Assembly (NCBI GenBank): GCA_008360955.1
Contig: LUCM01004690.1
Span: 62,001-126,000, forward strand
DNA from: Fasciolopsis buskii
Taxonomy: Eukaryota > Platyhelminthes > Trematoda > Plagiorchiida > Fasciolidae
Reading direction: 5' to 3'
Length of the DNA stretch: 64,000 bases
How positions within the stretch are numbered: the first letter of the stretch is position 1; each line of letters opens with the position of its first letter. Under the pieces are notes generated by a model, which was not told where the DNA came from, searched no databases, and saw only the letters and a list, made by a program, of their open reading frames with translations. A program made the position numbers and the translations under genes. Of this stretch, positions 14,401 through 26,300 are shown in pieces.

Positions 14401-17400
14401 GATTCAAATTCGCGACCTCCGCGTCCAAACGCCACGACCTCATTCGCTTGACCACCGCCGGCGTTAGACAACTCGCAAAGTAATAATAACAATTAAATTT
14501 GCGAAATACGTTGCCAGGTGCTGCCTGCAAATATCCCAGTGAAAGTTACCATCTTGAGGGATATCAAACCGTTCAAATTGGTCCAGACACCAGGACTATA
14601 ATCTGCTGATTTAAAAGCATCGTTCGGAATAAATTTGGTCAAATTATCAAAAATGACAACCCGTGCTTGAATTCGAAGAAATTTTCAACTATATGGCGTG
14701 ATATGCCCTAGTTATACAGTCCTAAGTCTAAAAGTACAGAAAGATTGTTAAAGAATCAGATGGTTATTGAGCTAAGTATTCGGGAAGCAATTGTCCGAGG
14801 AACGTTCAGTGGATATCTTCCACGTGTTTTTTTTTACCATACTCGTTTATAGGATGAAGCACACTGCAATCAAACATGATTATCTGACAGAGACGAAGCT
14901 TGTTAAACGAACATTCGATTTTATTTCTCAGTAAGTCTCGCTTTTCAAAAATACCTTCAAAAACGCGGTGAGTAAAGTAGCTCTATCATTGTTTAGGCTA
15001 GCTTTGTTGAACAGCCATGAGAGTAGAGTTTTAAAAGCAAGCCATTTGCTTTCTACGTCATTCCAATCTCATTGCTTTGACGAATCGTCCAAAGTTTCCA
15101 CTACTTCATCCGGCTATTTGCGGTTATTCGAGGCCTGAAAATATACGGAGTTAACGCACTAGGAGTTCGTTACTGTGAATTCCAATTTCCAGATTGTGAA
15201 TTGAAAATCTACCGATCAACGAAAAGCGGGGTTTCTGCACATGGTTTGAGAAACAATGGGGGCGTATATTCCGGATGCGACACAGTTCTGATTCGATCAA
15301 AACTGTGCAGAATAGAATTTGAAACGATCCAGAATGCAATTAACTCATTTACTCGGTCAAATTATTAAAGTTGCCTCAAAATCCCGTAAAAGAAGGAAAG
15401 AAATGACTTTCTACTGTTCTACTTTTCATCTGTTTGTTCGGAGTAATCTTTTACGTGTCTATTGAAGTTATTTTGCCAAGTAATTAAGGGGTATAATACT
15501 GGAATGTTTTTAATCTTATCGTTTATAACGGTCGCAGATTTTCCACGTCAGCTAGGTCCGATAGTTCATAAAATTTAGCAAACAGCTAAACTTATCCTCT
15601 TTGGTATTGCCCCCTTTAGTTCGAATCATAAGAACTAAGACATAGGTTTTAAGACCACCTAATGCAAGATAGGATTAAATTTATGCTCTATTTCCTCAAG
15701 ATAACAGTCTACATCTTACGGAAACGGGCAAACCGAAAATGTAATAAAAAACCGGGTATTCAGTTTTCTCTCTTCTCCAAATAAGTTGTCATATTTGGGG
15801 GTCGTGAACCAATAAATTGGCAGAAACTATTAGTCCAAACCCTATTGATATCTTGATTGCAAAAATAAATCGCTTGATGAATGCCTTTGATATATGTTGT
15901 CTGATCGCCTTCTGCCAAATCAACCCGGAAACGATGCACATTCTAATTGCTTAAATTGTTAACTGCTGAATTCGTCTCACATTAGTCAACGCCTTCTTTT
16001 TTGCATCATCCAAGCCTAATAAGGATAGGTTGATTGCGGCCACATTCCTGTTGTAACAAGTAAAGGTCAACGTTAAAGCTTTCAGTAGCGTTCTATCGAG
16101 GCTATTATCCGGATGATGCTTACTCCAGGCATGACTTTAAGAAAGAATAATTATCGTGATTTTTTAAAACCTGTATCAATAAAGATGCAGCATTTTTACT
16201 GTTTGCTTAAACTGAAATTATCTGATTCATTTATTTCTTCGTTACTGAATCAAATCCTGCATGAGTTTCAAAGATTAATGCAGACTATGTTGTTTTCCGA
16301 AATTTACACTTTATTATGTTCTATCCTTGCAGTTTCCTGACCGCCGAGGTCGACCAAAACAACCTGAATCGAGCCCAGTGTGCAGCCGATGCGCATCTTC
16401 AATGTGGATGGCGCTATCGGATTAGAGTACAAGATATTCTTTGTCCACCTATCGTATGTTGTCTTTATCCCGGAACCAAAACACAGAAGGACCAGTGGTA
16501 CCTTTAATCGGAGGTATTGTCTGAACAATCGTTTAACGGTATTTAATTTTTGGAAAAAATACTGATGTCCAACTTTCCGAAAGAATCATCACTTTAAGTA
16601 CTTTGCACTGACTTTGTCGGTCTTCGAGAGCATAGTTATTTGGACAAATTGTTTCCATTGCCAGAGGGAAACCTAGAAATATTCTACTGCTCCGCTATGT
16701 TTCATATTCAAATCAGTCAACTTATTTTATATCCAACTGAAATGAGGTCCCCTCTGGTATGATCAAGAGAATACATGTGAACTGACCAAGGACAATAAGC
16801 AGATACGTGGAAAATCAAACTAAGGGTAGTAAGAAAAATACTGTGTAATAACCAACGCGGAAAACTTTTTCCAGGTATATTACTACTACTTAAGCAGCAA
16901 CGAGATGCTTCCGTGTTTCTGGCATAAACATATAACGAGTAGAATTTCCCTGAAGCTCAAAGGTCCCCTGGTTTCAGTTAATGAATTTCACTCATACGCT
17001 ACATTCAGTTAACACTGGTTGCATCTTTGACTAAATCACAACTATTTTCAATGTGTTCTGCGGATATTCGCATCGGAATCTGATTTGAATTACTGGGAGT
17101 ATGCCTGAATGGTGAATCGGTTTGTGAACCTAAACGGTGATTTGTGCACGGTTTTCGTCGATCAGCCAGTGAGAACTTTCGGAAGTGGAATATGCCTTCC
17201 TACTTTTGTGGTTCTAAGTGTTAGTAGAATCATATGTGGATAAGAGAACAATCAATTTCCATGGAAACACTCGATCGGCTTGGCGGTTGTTGTCGCTTGT
17301 CAGGTGTACGTATCTGCTACCTTCCTGTTTAATGACACCCATACTTGTACTCTCGGAAATTGGTTTTCGCACCAGAGTGATCGCAAACTGTCACGATGAA

Positions 17401-19020
17401 ACTCAGGATTCTCGACAGAATCTAGCATTAACTAGTCGGTCAAAAAGTCAGTAAATGGGAATTAAACAAACAACCAACTGGTGCTGCATAGGCAGCTTAA
17501 ATTTACCATTTTATTTGTTTCTTTAGGGTGTTTCTTTCGGAAACAGTTGAGCACGAACATGGGAACAGATTTCAACAAAGGTTTTCAGAAACTGTGGGGA
17601 AAAGTGAATGTTACATTACTGGTGTTTTGTATGAGGCTGCCAGCCTCATGATTTCACAGTTATCGAGCAACATGGAATTTAATTTACCACCTACTGGAAA
17701 TGTTTCCATAACCACAAATATATAATTTAAAGGAGTCTTCCACCAAAGATGGATGTCACTATAACTGCCATTGGTTGTTACTTCGCAGACGACCAGCACT
17801 AACTCATCCTGACATCAGTTTTCTCACAGATCTGAATATGATAGGAAACAATTCTACAAATCCCGGTAAACTTTGGACGGTATCCACCCAAAGTTAAGAC
17901 AGATAAATTGATTGTAAACAACTAGCACTTACACATTTCTTTGTGATATTTTAGAATGGTGCAGTTTCTCTGTTGACAGATTGCTCATTCTATCTTGATC
18001 CGTTCAATTCTTTCTACCTAATCAGCTTCGTTGTCCACTTTACTGAACCAAAAACCAATTTGTATTCCGGACCCCAGTGTACTCACCACCGGGGTTTTTA
18101 GGTTGCAGTGTGAATCGATTTGTTCTACACCACATTCAGCACCGAACTGTCAAACATACAAAGTGTTGCTCATCGCGGTTGCCTTTATGAGGCCAAAAAG
18201 TAAGTAGTGCATAGTGATTTATGTAGGGTATATTGAACGAAAAATTGCATTGGAATTAGATATTTTGCATGTCATGCATTTGAATTACAAAAGCAATCAT
18301 GCTTGTATGCTGAATTAAAATATTAGATAGCATTGATGCAGCTGTTGAAATCGCTATCATAAATTATATTTCACATGACAAATTAAGATTGCAACAAAAT
18401 TAGGTACCATCGACCATCCGGAGTAAAGGTTTGAACAGAGAAATTACTAGAAGGCTTCATTTAGTTGCAAGGAAAATTGGTAGAGTAAAACTGATGACAA
18501 TTAGGTTCTTCAGGTAACCTTCTTAATGGTTTGTTCCGCTTCTAAGAGCAATTATCTTAAACTTCAACGAGACGAAAACCACCAACCGTCCAGTTTTTGG
18601 TGCTTATATTTTCGATGTTCTGAACACCGATTTTTCGATGAACGTTGTTACTGAAGCTTTAGTTAATGAAAAATTTGAGGATAACTTATTACACAAAATT
18701 ATTGTATGTAGTGTATAACACGAACTGAAACGATTTTTACATTTTTTGACCCTAGCTGTAATAGAAAACCTTGTGACTATCGGGCCACAAAGGCCTATTC
18801 TTCATGTCTCGAACCCGTCAATCGTACTGCCATTTGTTCGGTTATGGAAAATGAGTTTATTTATTGTCCTACACAATACCCGTTTGTTAGAGCCACGATG
18901 AACAAATAAAAAGTCGTCACACTTCAGAGAAAAAAATATAAAGTCTGACTTTGTACACCTGATTTACTTACCGGCCAGAAGGATGAGCCCCAAAATATGG
19001 GGCCCAAAAATGATTTTCAT
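1753..19020 (-). CDS. Secreted Thr-rich mucin-like / micro-exon-like gene (whole span)
   Basis: The gene is assembled from minus-strand exons at 19020-18972, 14077-14037, 13371-13279, 12684-11935, 7372-7307 and 2607-2560, with a proposed last exon at 1857-1753. The first six are bounded by AG acceptors and GT donors (GTAAGT, GTGAGT, GTAAGC, GTTAGT, GTTAGT, GTTGGT), and all phases agree. The product, about 383 residues, starts with a signal peptide (MKIIFGPHILGLILLAG) and continues as almost pure Thr with Ser, Glu-Ser and a few Ala, Lys and Asn, typical of a densely O-glycosylated mucin. The internal exons are multiples of three, so any could be skipped without a frameshift, as in flatworm micro-exon genes and polymorphic mucins. 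Secretion and mucin character come from the sequence. A role in the tegument, eggs or gland secretions is inference. The transcript has not been seen, and the 3' end is the weakest part. Confidence 0.7.
2560..2607 (-). CDS. Mucin-like gene, 48-bp exon
   Basis: This symmetric phase-0 exon of 16 codons follows TTTGCAG and is followed by GTTGGT. It encodes TTEATTSADTTTTKNT. Its composition continues the Thr-rich stretch of the upstream exons. The length divisible by three fits the other exons of this gene. Confidence 0.6.
2608..7306 (-). other. Intron of mucin-like gene (4.7 kb)
   Basis: No other Thr-rich segment with splice sites was found here. Short plus-strand ORFs (for example 3557-3880) overlap each other in different frames and have no support. 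No SINE or retrotransposon similarity was recognised. Confidence 0.5.
7307..7372 (-). CDS. Mucin-like gene, 66-bp exon
   Basis: This symmetric phase-0 exon of 22 codons sits between TTCGCAG and GTTAGT. It encodes Ala-Asn followed by TTTTETTTTETNTTKSKTTE. The Thr-Glu pattern and the GTTAGT donor match the 750-bp exon upstream. Confidence 0.7.
7815..7841. repeat. (TA)n microsatellite
   Basis: Short, slightly interrupted TA dinucleotide tract inside an intron of the mucin-like gene. Confidence 0.9.
9346..9530 (-). repeat. tRNA-headed SINE, copy 1
   Basis: Read on the minus strand, the head (from 9530) has a D-arm-like region and a clear B box (GGTTCGAATC). The shared body follows (about 9400-9460), with an A-rich 3' end near 9346. 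Copies of the same unit lie at 14.3, 35.3, 41.5 and 42.0 kb. This copy has diverged in the T-arm side of the head. It is an internal-promoter-bearing dispersed repeat, not a functional tRNA. Confidence 0.8.
11431..11468. repeat. (TA)n microsatellite
   Basis: TA/TG-rich dinucleotide tract of about 38 bp, about 470 bp downstream (in gene direction) of the 750-bp mucin exon. Confidence 0.9.
11935..12684 (-). CDS. Mucin-like gene, main 750-bp repeat exon
   Basis: The exon lies between TTCACAG and GTTAGT and is 250 codons long, including 320 undetermined bases. The minus-strand Thr frame begins TTTDTTSTTTTTTESTTTTT and continues as irregular TTS, TTTS, TTTT and TTTTES blocks to the end. Frames before and after the N run agree at the stated gap length. 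The alternative readings (Asn/His-rich on minus, Val/Asp-rich on plus) are shadows of the same repeat. In mucins such tracts carry O-glycans and vary in length between alleles, which may be why the sequence is incomplete here. Confidence 0.75.
12229..12548. other. 320-base run of N inside the mucin repeat
   Basis: This is an assembly gap or masked stretch flanked on both sides by the same TTG/GTG-rich repeat. The true length and sequence are unknown, so the size of the mucin domain is uncertain. Confidence 1.
13279..13371 (-). CDS. Mucin-like gene, 93-bp poly-Thr exon
   Basis: The exon is bounded by AAATTGCAG and GTAAGC, both strong sites. Its 31 codons encode Ser, about 24 consecutive Thr, Glu-Ser and four Thr. 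The codons mix ACC, ACT, ACG and ACA, so the homopolymer is not a simple trinucleotide expansion. The mixed codon use suggests selection for Thr. Confidence 0.8.
14037..14077 (-). CDS. Mucin-like gene, exon 2 (end of signal peptide)
   Basis: After TTTTTTGCAG the 41-bp exon adds two bases to complete a Gly codon from exon 1. It then encodes LVMAEATTTTTTD up to a GTGAGT donor. Joined to exon 1 this gives a classical hydrophobic core followed by a small-residue region, with cleavage likely near VMAEA. This phase match ties the distant signal exon to the Thr-rich exons. Confidence 0.8.
14288..14462 (-). repeat. tRNA-headed SINE, copy 2
   Basis: Minus-strand copy with head at 14462-14385, body through the GGCAGCCTTCTGTTGGC-like block and an A-rich tail near 14288. 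Its two tRNA-like arms are well preserved, but the B box has become AATTTGAATC. Confidence 0.85.
16333..16507 (+). CDS. Candidate terminal exon, Cys-containing, unknown protein
   Basis: A CTATCCTTGCAG acceptor is followed by one phase base and 57 codons to TAA. The translation is rich in Cys (AQCAADAHLQCGWRYRIRV then LCPPIVCCLYPG), giving five cysteines within about 30 residues. It lies on the strand opposite to the mucin-like gene, inside its first intron. No upstream exon, domain match or nearby polyadenylation signal was found, so it may be a chance ORF. Confidence 0.2.
17527..17725 (+). CDS. Candidate exon, unknown protein
   Basis: The acceptor ATTTGTTTCTTTAG is strong. It is followed by a 65-codon reading frame containing FQQRFSETVGKSECYITG and NLPPTGNVSITTN before TAA. 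I recognise no family. It could pair with other plus-strand exons outside the intron or be noise. Confidence 0.15.
18972..19020 (-). CDS. Mucin-like gene, exon 1 (signal peptide)
   Basis: ATG at 19020 opens a 49-bp coding exon with 16 codons plus one base, MKIIFGPHILGLILLA, before a perfect GTAAGT donor. It has a charged n-region (Lys2) and a hydrophobic core. The same exon-1 design is usual in secreted flatworm micro-exon genes. The ATG context (CGAAACGATGA) is acceptable, and no in-frame ATG upstream continues the ORF. Confidence 0.75.
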
Positions 19021-19077
19021 CGTTTCGACTTATCACTCAATTTGTCCAAGACCTGGTGTTCTATGCTTGCATAAATG

Positions 19078-19095
19078 TATATATATATATATATG
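19078..19095 (-). promoter_or_regulatory. (TA)n tract, possible TATA region of mucin-like gene
   Basis: An 18-bp TA run lies 58-75 bp upstream of the ATG on the minus strand. It is well placed to act as a TATA box if the 5' UTR is about 30 bases. It is equally an ordinary microsatellite like the others in this window, and no transcription start is visible. Confidence 0.2.
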
Positions 19096-20479
19096 TTTGT
19101 TTATTGCCACAGCATCTGTATAGAGAGCAGAAATAACTGTTACAAAAAGACTATATTTTGTTGTTGTTGCTGTTGTTGTTTTTGTCTTTCTCAAGGCACT
19201 GTTACCACGGTTCCCGTATTGCTTGTATTCAATTGGGGTTTGTTCTGCAGAACTGGGACCAGCATAATTGTTAATTGAGCTTCGTTATTGCTTCGATCCG
19301 TGTGAGACTGAATTGCGCCCGATACTTTCGTCTGAGGTCAAATCGTGAACCGCGATGCTTTTGCTATCAACAGAATAAGCGCAATTTAATGACCTAAACG
19401 ACACCATTTTGAGCCAGTATTTTAAATCCTTCTCTCCAAACAATAAATTTCGATGAGTAAGCAATCAAAAGAGATACAATCGAGTGCAAAATTGAAAAAC
19501 TCGTAGCCGGTACTAATTGTAGATAAAATGCGACATCCTGAACTTAGCTGGTATGTAACAATGGAGGGCGTAGATACTACTCGAAAGTAACGAGAAGTAA
19601 CTTTGTGGTTGAAGGACTAATGCAAAATTGGTGAAATCCATCGGGCAAGTAGTGACATAGATGGTGGCCCAGGATGCTTCGGAAATGGCAAATCCGTTGA
19701 GATAAACGTAGTTCCTATTGACCATTATAAGTGCAATGTAGAAAAGGTCAGCAGTAATTTGATATAGGGGAGTTCTTATCCTTTTTTTGTAATTGGGGTG
19801 ATTATCCTTAGGTTCAGTGAATGGTTGAAGAAATGACCATGTGCATTTAATGCAACTCAATGGAAAACCTTGCCAAAGTTGCAAGCCGGTATTTCACAAT
19901 ACAGAGGTAGAGAAATTCACAACGTGACCGTACTTGGTAATTTTCGGTTCGTCTAAGCAAAATCGCAGAAATAGCGGTAGACAAGCAGAGAGAAGACCAC
20001 GAAAACAAAAAGCTATCATGCTGCAAGATTAGTGGATGGGCAAGGGATTTTTCGCGCATGCTGCCGCCATCCGGGACTTCCCGAAAGAAGGGTTTCATGA
20101 GTGTATTTCTCGGGGAGTTAATGAGAGATAATAAAACTTAACATATTTGGCATGAAATATGTTGCTTTTTCACACTAGACTCGATGTACTGCCATACCTG
20201 GTAGTTGAGAGTATAACAATTCGGAAATGTGCGGACACAGGCATTGTCAACCATCGGGAGTGAGAAGCTGCTACAATTGGACTTCAATAAAAACGGCAAG
20301 TAACCGAGCCTAATTCTTTATAACATCATCCGAAACTTCACAGAACAAGGGCGAACTAGGAGGGGGATAATAAACCAACAACAAAGCGTTTGTTTTTGTG
20401 TACTCAGCCAGCGCGTTGTCTTATTTTTGGGACACTCGGTATTTACTTAGGAGCGACTAGTTCTACAAACAAGCCATAT
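19096..20479. other. No gene recognised
   Basis: This is the upstream flank of the mucin-like gene. It contains a TTG-rich run near 19161-19185 and a 123-codon minus ORF (19513-19884) with no domain. Nothing convincing is seen. Confidence 0.45.
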
Positions 20480-23340
20480 AGCATTCGCGCCAGTGACTGG
20501 TTCTGAGGCACATCTTGTAGTGCCCCCAGCCAACAGCAGTTTTCACCTCTTGGGCATCAACCAGGAAGGGGGAAATCACCAGCCGAAGCTAACTTCTCAC
20601 AACCTTATGCCAAGTGATCGTTTGAACACCACATCGCTTCTTCCAGCTCTGATCGGCACGTGCAAAAGTAGCACGAAAGGGTAGACGGTGGACAGGCAAA
20701 CGTAATGCTTGTCCAAGCTACCGAAGGCAACTTAAATCGACTATCTCATTCAGAGAACGAGTGTCTGAACACAACACACGACACACACCTCGTCATTGCT
20801 GACCCGATTTTCTAACCAAACACAAGTAATGCTTCGGAGACATCGATGGTTGAAAACAGACAGTTACTAACCATAATCAACGCTCATAAGCCAAATCTCT
20901 CAACCGTTAAATAGAACGCTACGAACTGTGACACTGTAAACCCCACCCATGAAGGAAAATCGGATGTCATGGCGGTGCCACAAATGTTGTATGTTCGCGA
21001 AAGCCACTCTGGCTGTTGCAGTTTGCAATGAATCCACCCCATCAACACCTCAGCCAGGCGTAATCAGATTCCCGAATTACTTGAAGCCGATGACTACCTC
21101 TAGCCGATCACCACAAAGGGTGAATGCAGACACAGGCTCCTGCCTGTCTTGAAGAAGTGCCTTGCATTTTGAAGACGCAAACCACAGATCGTACCTAGAG
21201 AACTCAATTGCCAAGCGGTCCAACAAGCGTTGAATCGTTTGTGCGTTGTAACTCACCAAGGCAACATCACTATGACAAGCATTTTGTACCCTGGGAGGTT
21301 TAAATCCCTGCCGTCTAAAAGACCAGATAAAGCGTTCTGTAGAACATCCTCTGTGACAAAATTTAGTAATGAGAATATAAGGCCGTACTCCACTGGAAAC
21401 GACGAAAAATGGCGAAAGCTGGCCATAAGCCTCAACCCGATCTCAGGACTGACGCATACTTCTCAGGTACTCTATTCTTCAACAAATACTGCCATAGTCC
21501 AGACTTATCAACATATTCAAAGGCTGCTCTAATGTATAGATACACGATGGCCGTTGGACTTGGGAAAGTAAAATGGTGTTATGGCATCTGCCAGACGACA
21601 AGATAGGATCAGTGAATCCACACCCAGCACGAAATGCAGCCTGATCATCATGAGTTTGCTCTTCGCACACGTCGTACAACCTGCGAAGAGCGAAGCAGCT
21701 TTGACGCTCTCGGGATTAGGTTAACATCTTTGTGATTAGGGCAGTAACAGTGCAATCCATTTTTGAAGATGATAACGGCAATTGACTTCTCCGCGATGAA
21801 GAGACTTTCTCAGAGAACAGAGCATGAATTTCTCTTATCAGTTCCATTCATTCATCATTAAATAGAGCTGAGGGAAGGCCATCGGATTCCGGCATTTCAT
21901 GACATCTTAAGTAAAGCTCGAATTTCTTTAAGAATCTCCACCTTACTTAATGGACCTGTTGTAACAATCCACCGGATGCTTGCTGAAATAACTGCGGGAG
22001 GCGCTGATGCTGAGGACCAGCTAAATTGTGCATGAAAGTGCTCCGCCCAGCGTACCAGACATCGCTGCTGAGTGTAGTCTAGCCGTCAGCTTCACAGATC
22101 GTTTCGCTCACAACCGATGTTTTATTAACGGCGATTTGGATTAGCTGAAACAGCTTGCGGGCCTTTCCTATGGAACCAGCACCTCCCACCTCCAAAGTTC
22201 AATGAGAACACCACATCTCGCGATCCCTGAGCAAGCTTGCATTGCGTTCACGTCTCATTACGAGCCGTGTTTCAATATAGTCGCTAAAATCCGGGATAAG
22301 CTAACGTGCTTCAACAAGGCGCAAAGATTCAGCATAAATCCAAGGTGCCACAAAGCGACGGGTAAAGCCACAACTCACCAAGCCAGCAGAATGCAAGTCA
22401 CTCTTGACAAGCGACTAGTGGTTCTTGAGGTAGGAGCGCTTCAGACAGTGCGCTCCGAAAGACTGATAGGCGAGTAGGATAAGATAACTTGTCGCAATCT
22501 AACCGATGCCGTAACATGCGCTTTGAGTGACCACCAAATTACATGGACAACTTAGTGCATACTAACGCGTGATTGAAATCAAAAAACAGTGTTGCGGTAC
22601 GGTCCGGGGGTTTGTAAACATCCCCGCCATGTGTAGCTAATGGCGGTGTGATCAATTTGGGTTCACCGATAAGTCGAAAAGTGGGGAATACAAGCTGGCT
22701 TACCGGCGATTGGAACTTCTGCAGCTCGTACTAGCAAAGAACGACTAACGGTTGGAGCCAACAACCGTTCTCTGTTTTTAGAATGACGGGAATCGAGACC
22801 AAAGAGGCATCCTACATGCGTCTCATTCGGGGGTGGCTGATCTATTCTAGCATTTTTTCCCCTACCAAAATTACGAAGTCACCCAGCCTTGCTGTGCTTA
22901 AGAGATCGTGAATCTTGATTGCAATTTGTTAGTGCATGCGCTGAGACAACAAACAAATTACGTTTATCAAAGCGACGGTCATTTACTCTGCATGGACCTC
23001 CAATTCTCACTGCGCATAGACGGCTGTCGACTGGGACCCAGTGAAATAGTGCAGCCTTAGCCCTGTTATTGAGAGAAGACGTATCCTTAGGGTCCCGAGA
23101 AGGACACATATAATACTCCACAGAAGGACAAAATGGAGATGCCAGTCGGGTAACAGAGCGGGAGTCTTGAATGTGAGTTTCTTGGATGCAAAAGACATCT
23201 ATGGCTGCGGTATCCAGTGTACGGGCTAAACATCCCTGTTAATCTATGTGCATCAGTCTTGGCACATTTGAATGTGACTAGGGGCATCGAGAGTAAAAAT
23301 GTACATCACCCGGCGGAAACGGGTTTGGTGATATTTAGAC
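20480..23340 (-). mobile_element. Decayed RTE-type non-LTR retrotransposon
   Basis: Fragments in shifting minus-strand frames follow the RTE order. The endonuclease comes first (about 23240-22880; CIQETHIQDSRSV, then HWVPVDSRLCAVRIGG and NLFVVSAHALTNC). Reverse transcriptase follows (about 21680-21250; QAAFRAGCGFTDPI). The segment after the catalytic motif is at 21259-21077 (SKCKALLQDRQEPV, LCGDRLEVV), and a C-terminal region runs toward 20490. The catalytic YADD box is destroyed near 21270 and there are many frameshifts and stops. The ends are approximate. It is an old, inactive copy of a family related to the better-kept insertion at 51-52.9 kb. Confidence 0.8.
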
Positions 23341-26300
23341 GCTCTCTGTGGGAGAACTCGACGGAGCAGAACGAGGACTTATTGCAATGGCACTGCCACT
23401 AGTATGGCTGACTGCAGTCGCCGGAGAATGTAAAGAAATGGGCTAAGAACAGGAGGATCAACACGAATTAGTAAAGAAACAAACATCTGTGTACAATGGA
23501 AGGTCGAGAGTGAACGTGAGAGAAAGCCAGAAAACTTCATCCATAGAGCAGCCTGTGCATTGTGGGCTGTTGTACTGCTCGGTCGCCGTCTGCATAGTAG
23601 GCCTATTTATCGGAGGATGCAGCTCTAGCCTTTGCGCAGCCAAACGCTTTTTAAAAGGCCGCCAATTCATTCCAGATAAGCCACTGGCCAATTGTTCAGT
23701 TCAAAAGCCTCTTCTGGAAAACCTTGCCTGATCAGTGGGACACAACAAGGAATAATGGCCTTATGTGGTTGGCGGGCCGAACTTGCCAGATCACAATGCC
23801 ACCAACGGGCTATTGTATTATTTTTCAAACAGGACGTTTGTCAGTCGAAAACCTACCACACCCTCAATACTGCTGCTGCTAATCTGGGGCCGCTTATTCG
23901 GTGGGCTTGTGCCTATTTGGATGTTGGTCGTTGCCCTATCGCCAAACCAGGAACGCACTCAGCAGCATTTAGCCCTGTCTCGAGACGAATTGTGATCTTT
24001 TACTAAAGTGCAGTTTGGACTATCTGCAACGCAATCCTGCAAAATGTGATGAGCATACCAACAACAGCGTTCAAACCGGACTTGTCAACTCCCTAATATC
24101 AGTCCATACGATTAGACGGACGGTTACTGGTGACATCTGAAGACATAGCGTTTCGACTGATGAAGCCGGAGCTATTCAGTTATCGCAACCTAGCGCAAAT
24201 TCTGTTGTTGCTGTGGCTGTATTAAACTGCTCCTCCGTTTTTCTTCATTCTTTCTGAAACCTCTAGTTTTTACTACTTTGCTTGCATACATCCTTAACTT
24301 GTTACACCCGCATTTCCTTCCCCAATGATCTCACAATTCAGGCAACTCTTAAAAATACTGTTTGTAAATCCACCATCTTTCAGCATGTTTTTAGTTGACG
24401 AGCTTTGATTATGACCAAGCCAGTCACCACAAACTGCAGCTATTTACATCAGTTGCCTCAGATGCTCAAATTTATTTGGGCCAAGGCGCCAGACGATATA
24501 TCGAAAAACAATGCCTTATCTTTCACTAGCATTACGTTTGAATCAGAGAGATCGTGGATGGATGATAAGTCTATTTATGGTTCATACGGCTGGGCAGAAG
24601 AATACTGAGTACGCATACCTGGCAAGCGGCAATAACCGTAAAGCCAAGGATTTGTTTCAGGAGAAATATCTCTCCATCGATCCGTAATGGGAAGATGACA
24701 TCGAGGGCAACAAAAACTTTCGTCGTATTGGAAAATTTCCGGGGACGAATCGACCGGTGAAAACCAAGCTCATCATAGTTTATTTACTCCAAAAGGGCAA
24801 ATATTAAAAGTTACGGTTCTGGGCAATCATTAATTTGAGAAAACACGGAAACTTGAAATTTTCAATGAACGCTAGTCAGTTTTCGAGCGAGATCCAAAGC
24901 AGATTTCCAGTGAACGTTACGAATAACAGCCTCAAAGCGACCACTTCTCGCGTGATTAGAAGAAAAAACGACAAAATTCACATCATCGCACAAAAACACC
25001 AGGAGTTTTACAGTGGAAAATTCAAGAGAGAATGTGGCATACCATAAGTCACATCATAGCATTGCGCTTTCTCCAAAATGGAATACGCGCAGCTGCCTTA
25101 AGTAATAGTCTTTCTGACGCGATAGAATTAAAAGTTCTACAAATATATCAATCGATATACAGGATTGCAAACAAATAAAAAGTACTCTATGGATTATTGC
25201 ACGCACTTATCCCGGTGGATTAATTCGTGGGCGAAATGCCTGACCTTAATCCAGCAGACTAACTGGCCAAAATTCACTTGGCTAATTAGCGCCTGATTGA
25301 ATTTGCGGGTCTAACCAACTGTTTGTTCATAGAAATCATATTTGTCAAATTTCCAGTGAAATCAAGACAATCGACTTAATTTCTGATCATTCTGCAAAGA
25401 GGTAGTCTGGCTTTAAATTGGGTAACCATCGATCTAGTGAATATATTTCGATTTTTGTAAGTCATATGATGACGAAGTTAAAGTTTCCAATTCCTATCCC
25501 ATCAGGACACTTTTGACAGCTGAAAAGTTGAATCCGTGTCACAATGAAAACACTACTCAAATGGTGCATACAGAAACCTTTGCTGGCATTGAAAAAAATG
25601 TAATTTAAGCGTTCTCTGATGCAAACCCGTTTAAGCATTACAATGTGCGCGGAAAGTAGATGTTGTTGTATCTCGAAAACCGTAAAGTTTTAAGACTCAG
25701 CGGAGAATATGAATGTTTCAAGATTTGTTCGGAAATAGAAATACGGCAGGAAAATGATGATCCATTGACTGACCTAAGAGAGAGAAAGAGATGCAAAATA
25801 AATCTTCATCTAACTGTTATATTTTCCAGCATCTGATGTGATGCACATTTGTTGTTAACTTTCTTTATCGGGCGAGATTCTCCAACTGCAATCCTACAGG
25901 ATTTTCGTCTGAGTAGAATGATTTCGGATCGATATACACCAAATAGTGCAGCTTTTCGATCATCGGTAACATGAATACCAAACCGCTGGTGCATCTGGTT
26001 GACTTCTAAACTAAATTTTTCGGTTTGTCCCATTTGACTGTAACCAACGGTTTGAATTTGAAGATGCAAACAGAGATGTCTTGCGTCTTACGCCTATTTA
26101 TAGGGTCCCCTGTTTGCAGAATTTCGTGTCGCCTGTTGAACAGGAGTGACCTTGGGTGTCAAAGTAGACCTGTTTGAAGGAGAAAATGAGTTCTTACTGG
26201 AGCATGAAAGCGTCAAAAAAGTTTTTGGAGTGGTCTCAAAATTTATTTTAGTCCTAGTTCGCAGATGAAGACACGTCCATCTTTCCGACTAACGCAATAA

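Larger units (their letters stand above)
14463..18971 (-). other. Intron 1 of mucin-like gene (about 4.9 kb)
   Basis: This first intron carries no recognisable transposon. Two plus-strand ORFs directly after good acceptor sites (16333 and 17527) are listed separately as weak candidates for nested exons. Confidence 0.45.

Noticed and set aside
24159..24190. Hammerhead candidate CTGATGAAGCC
   Set aside because: No GAAA box follows at a workable distance.
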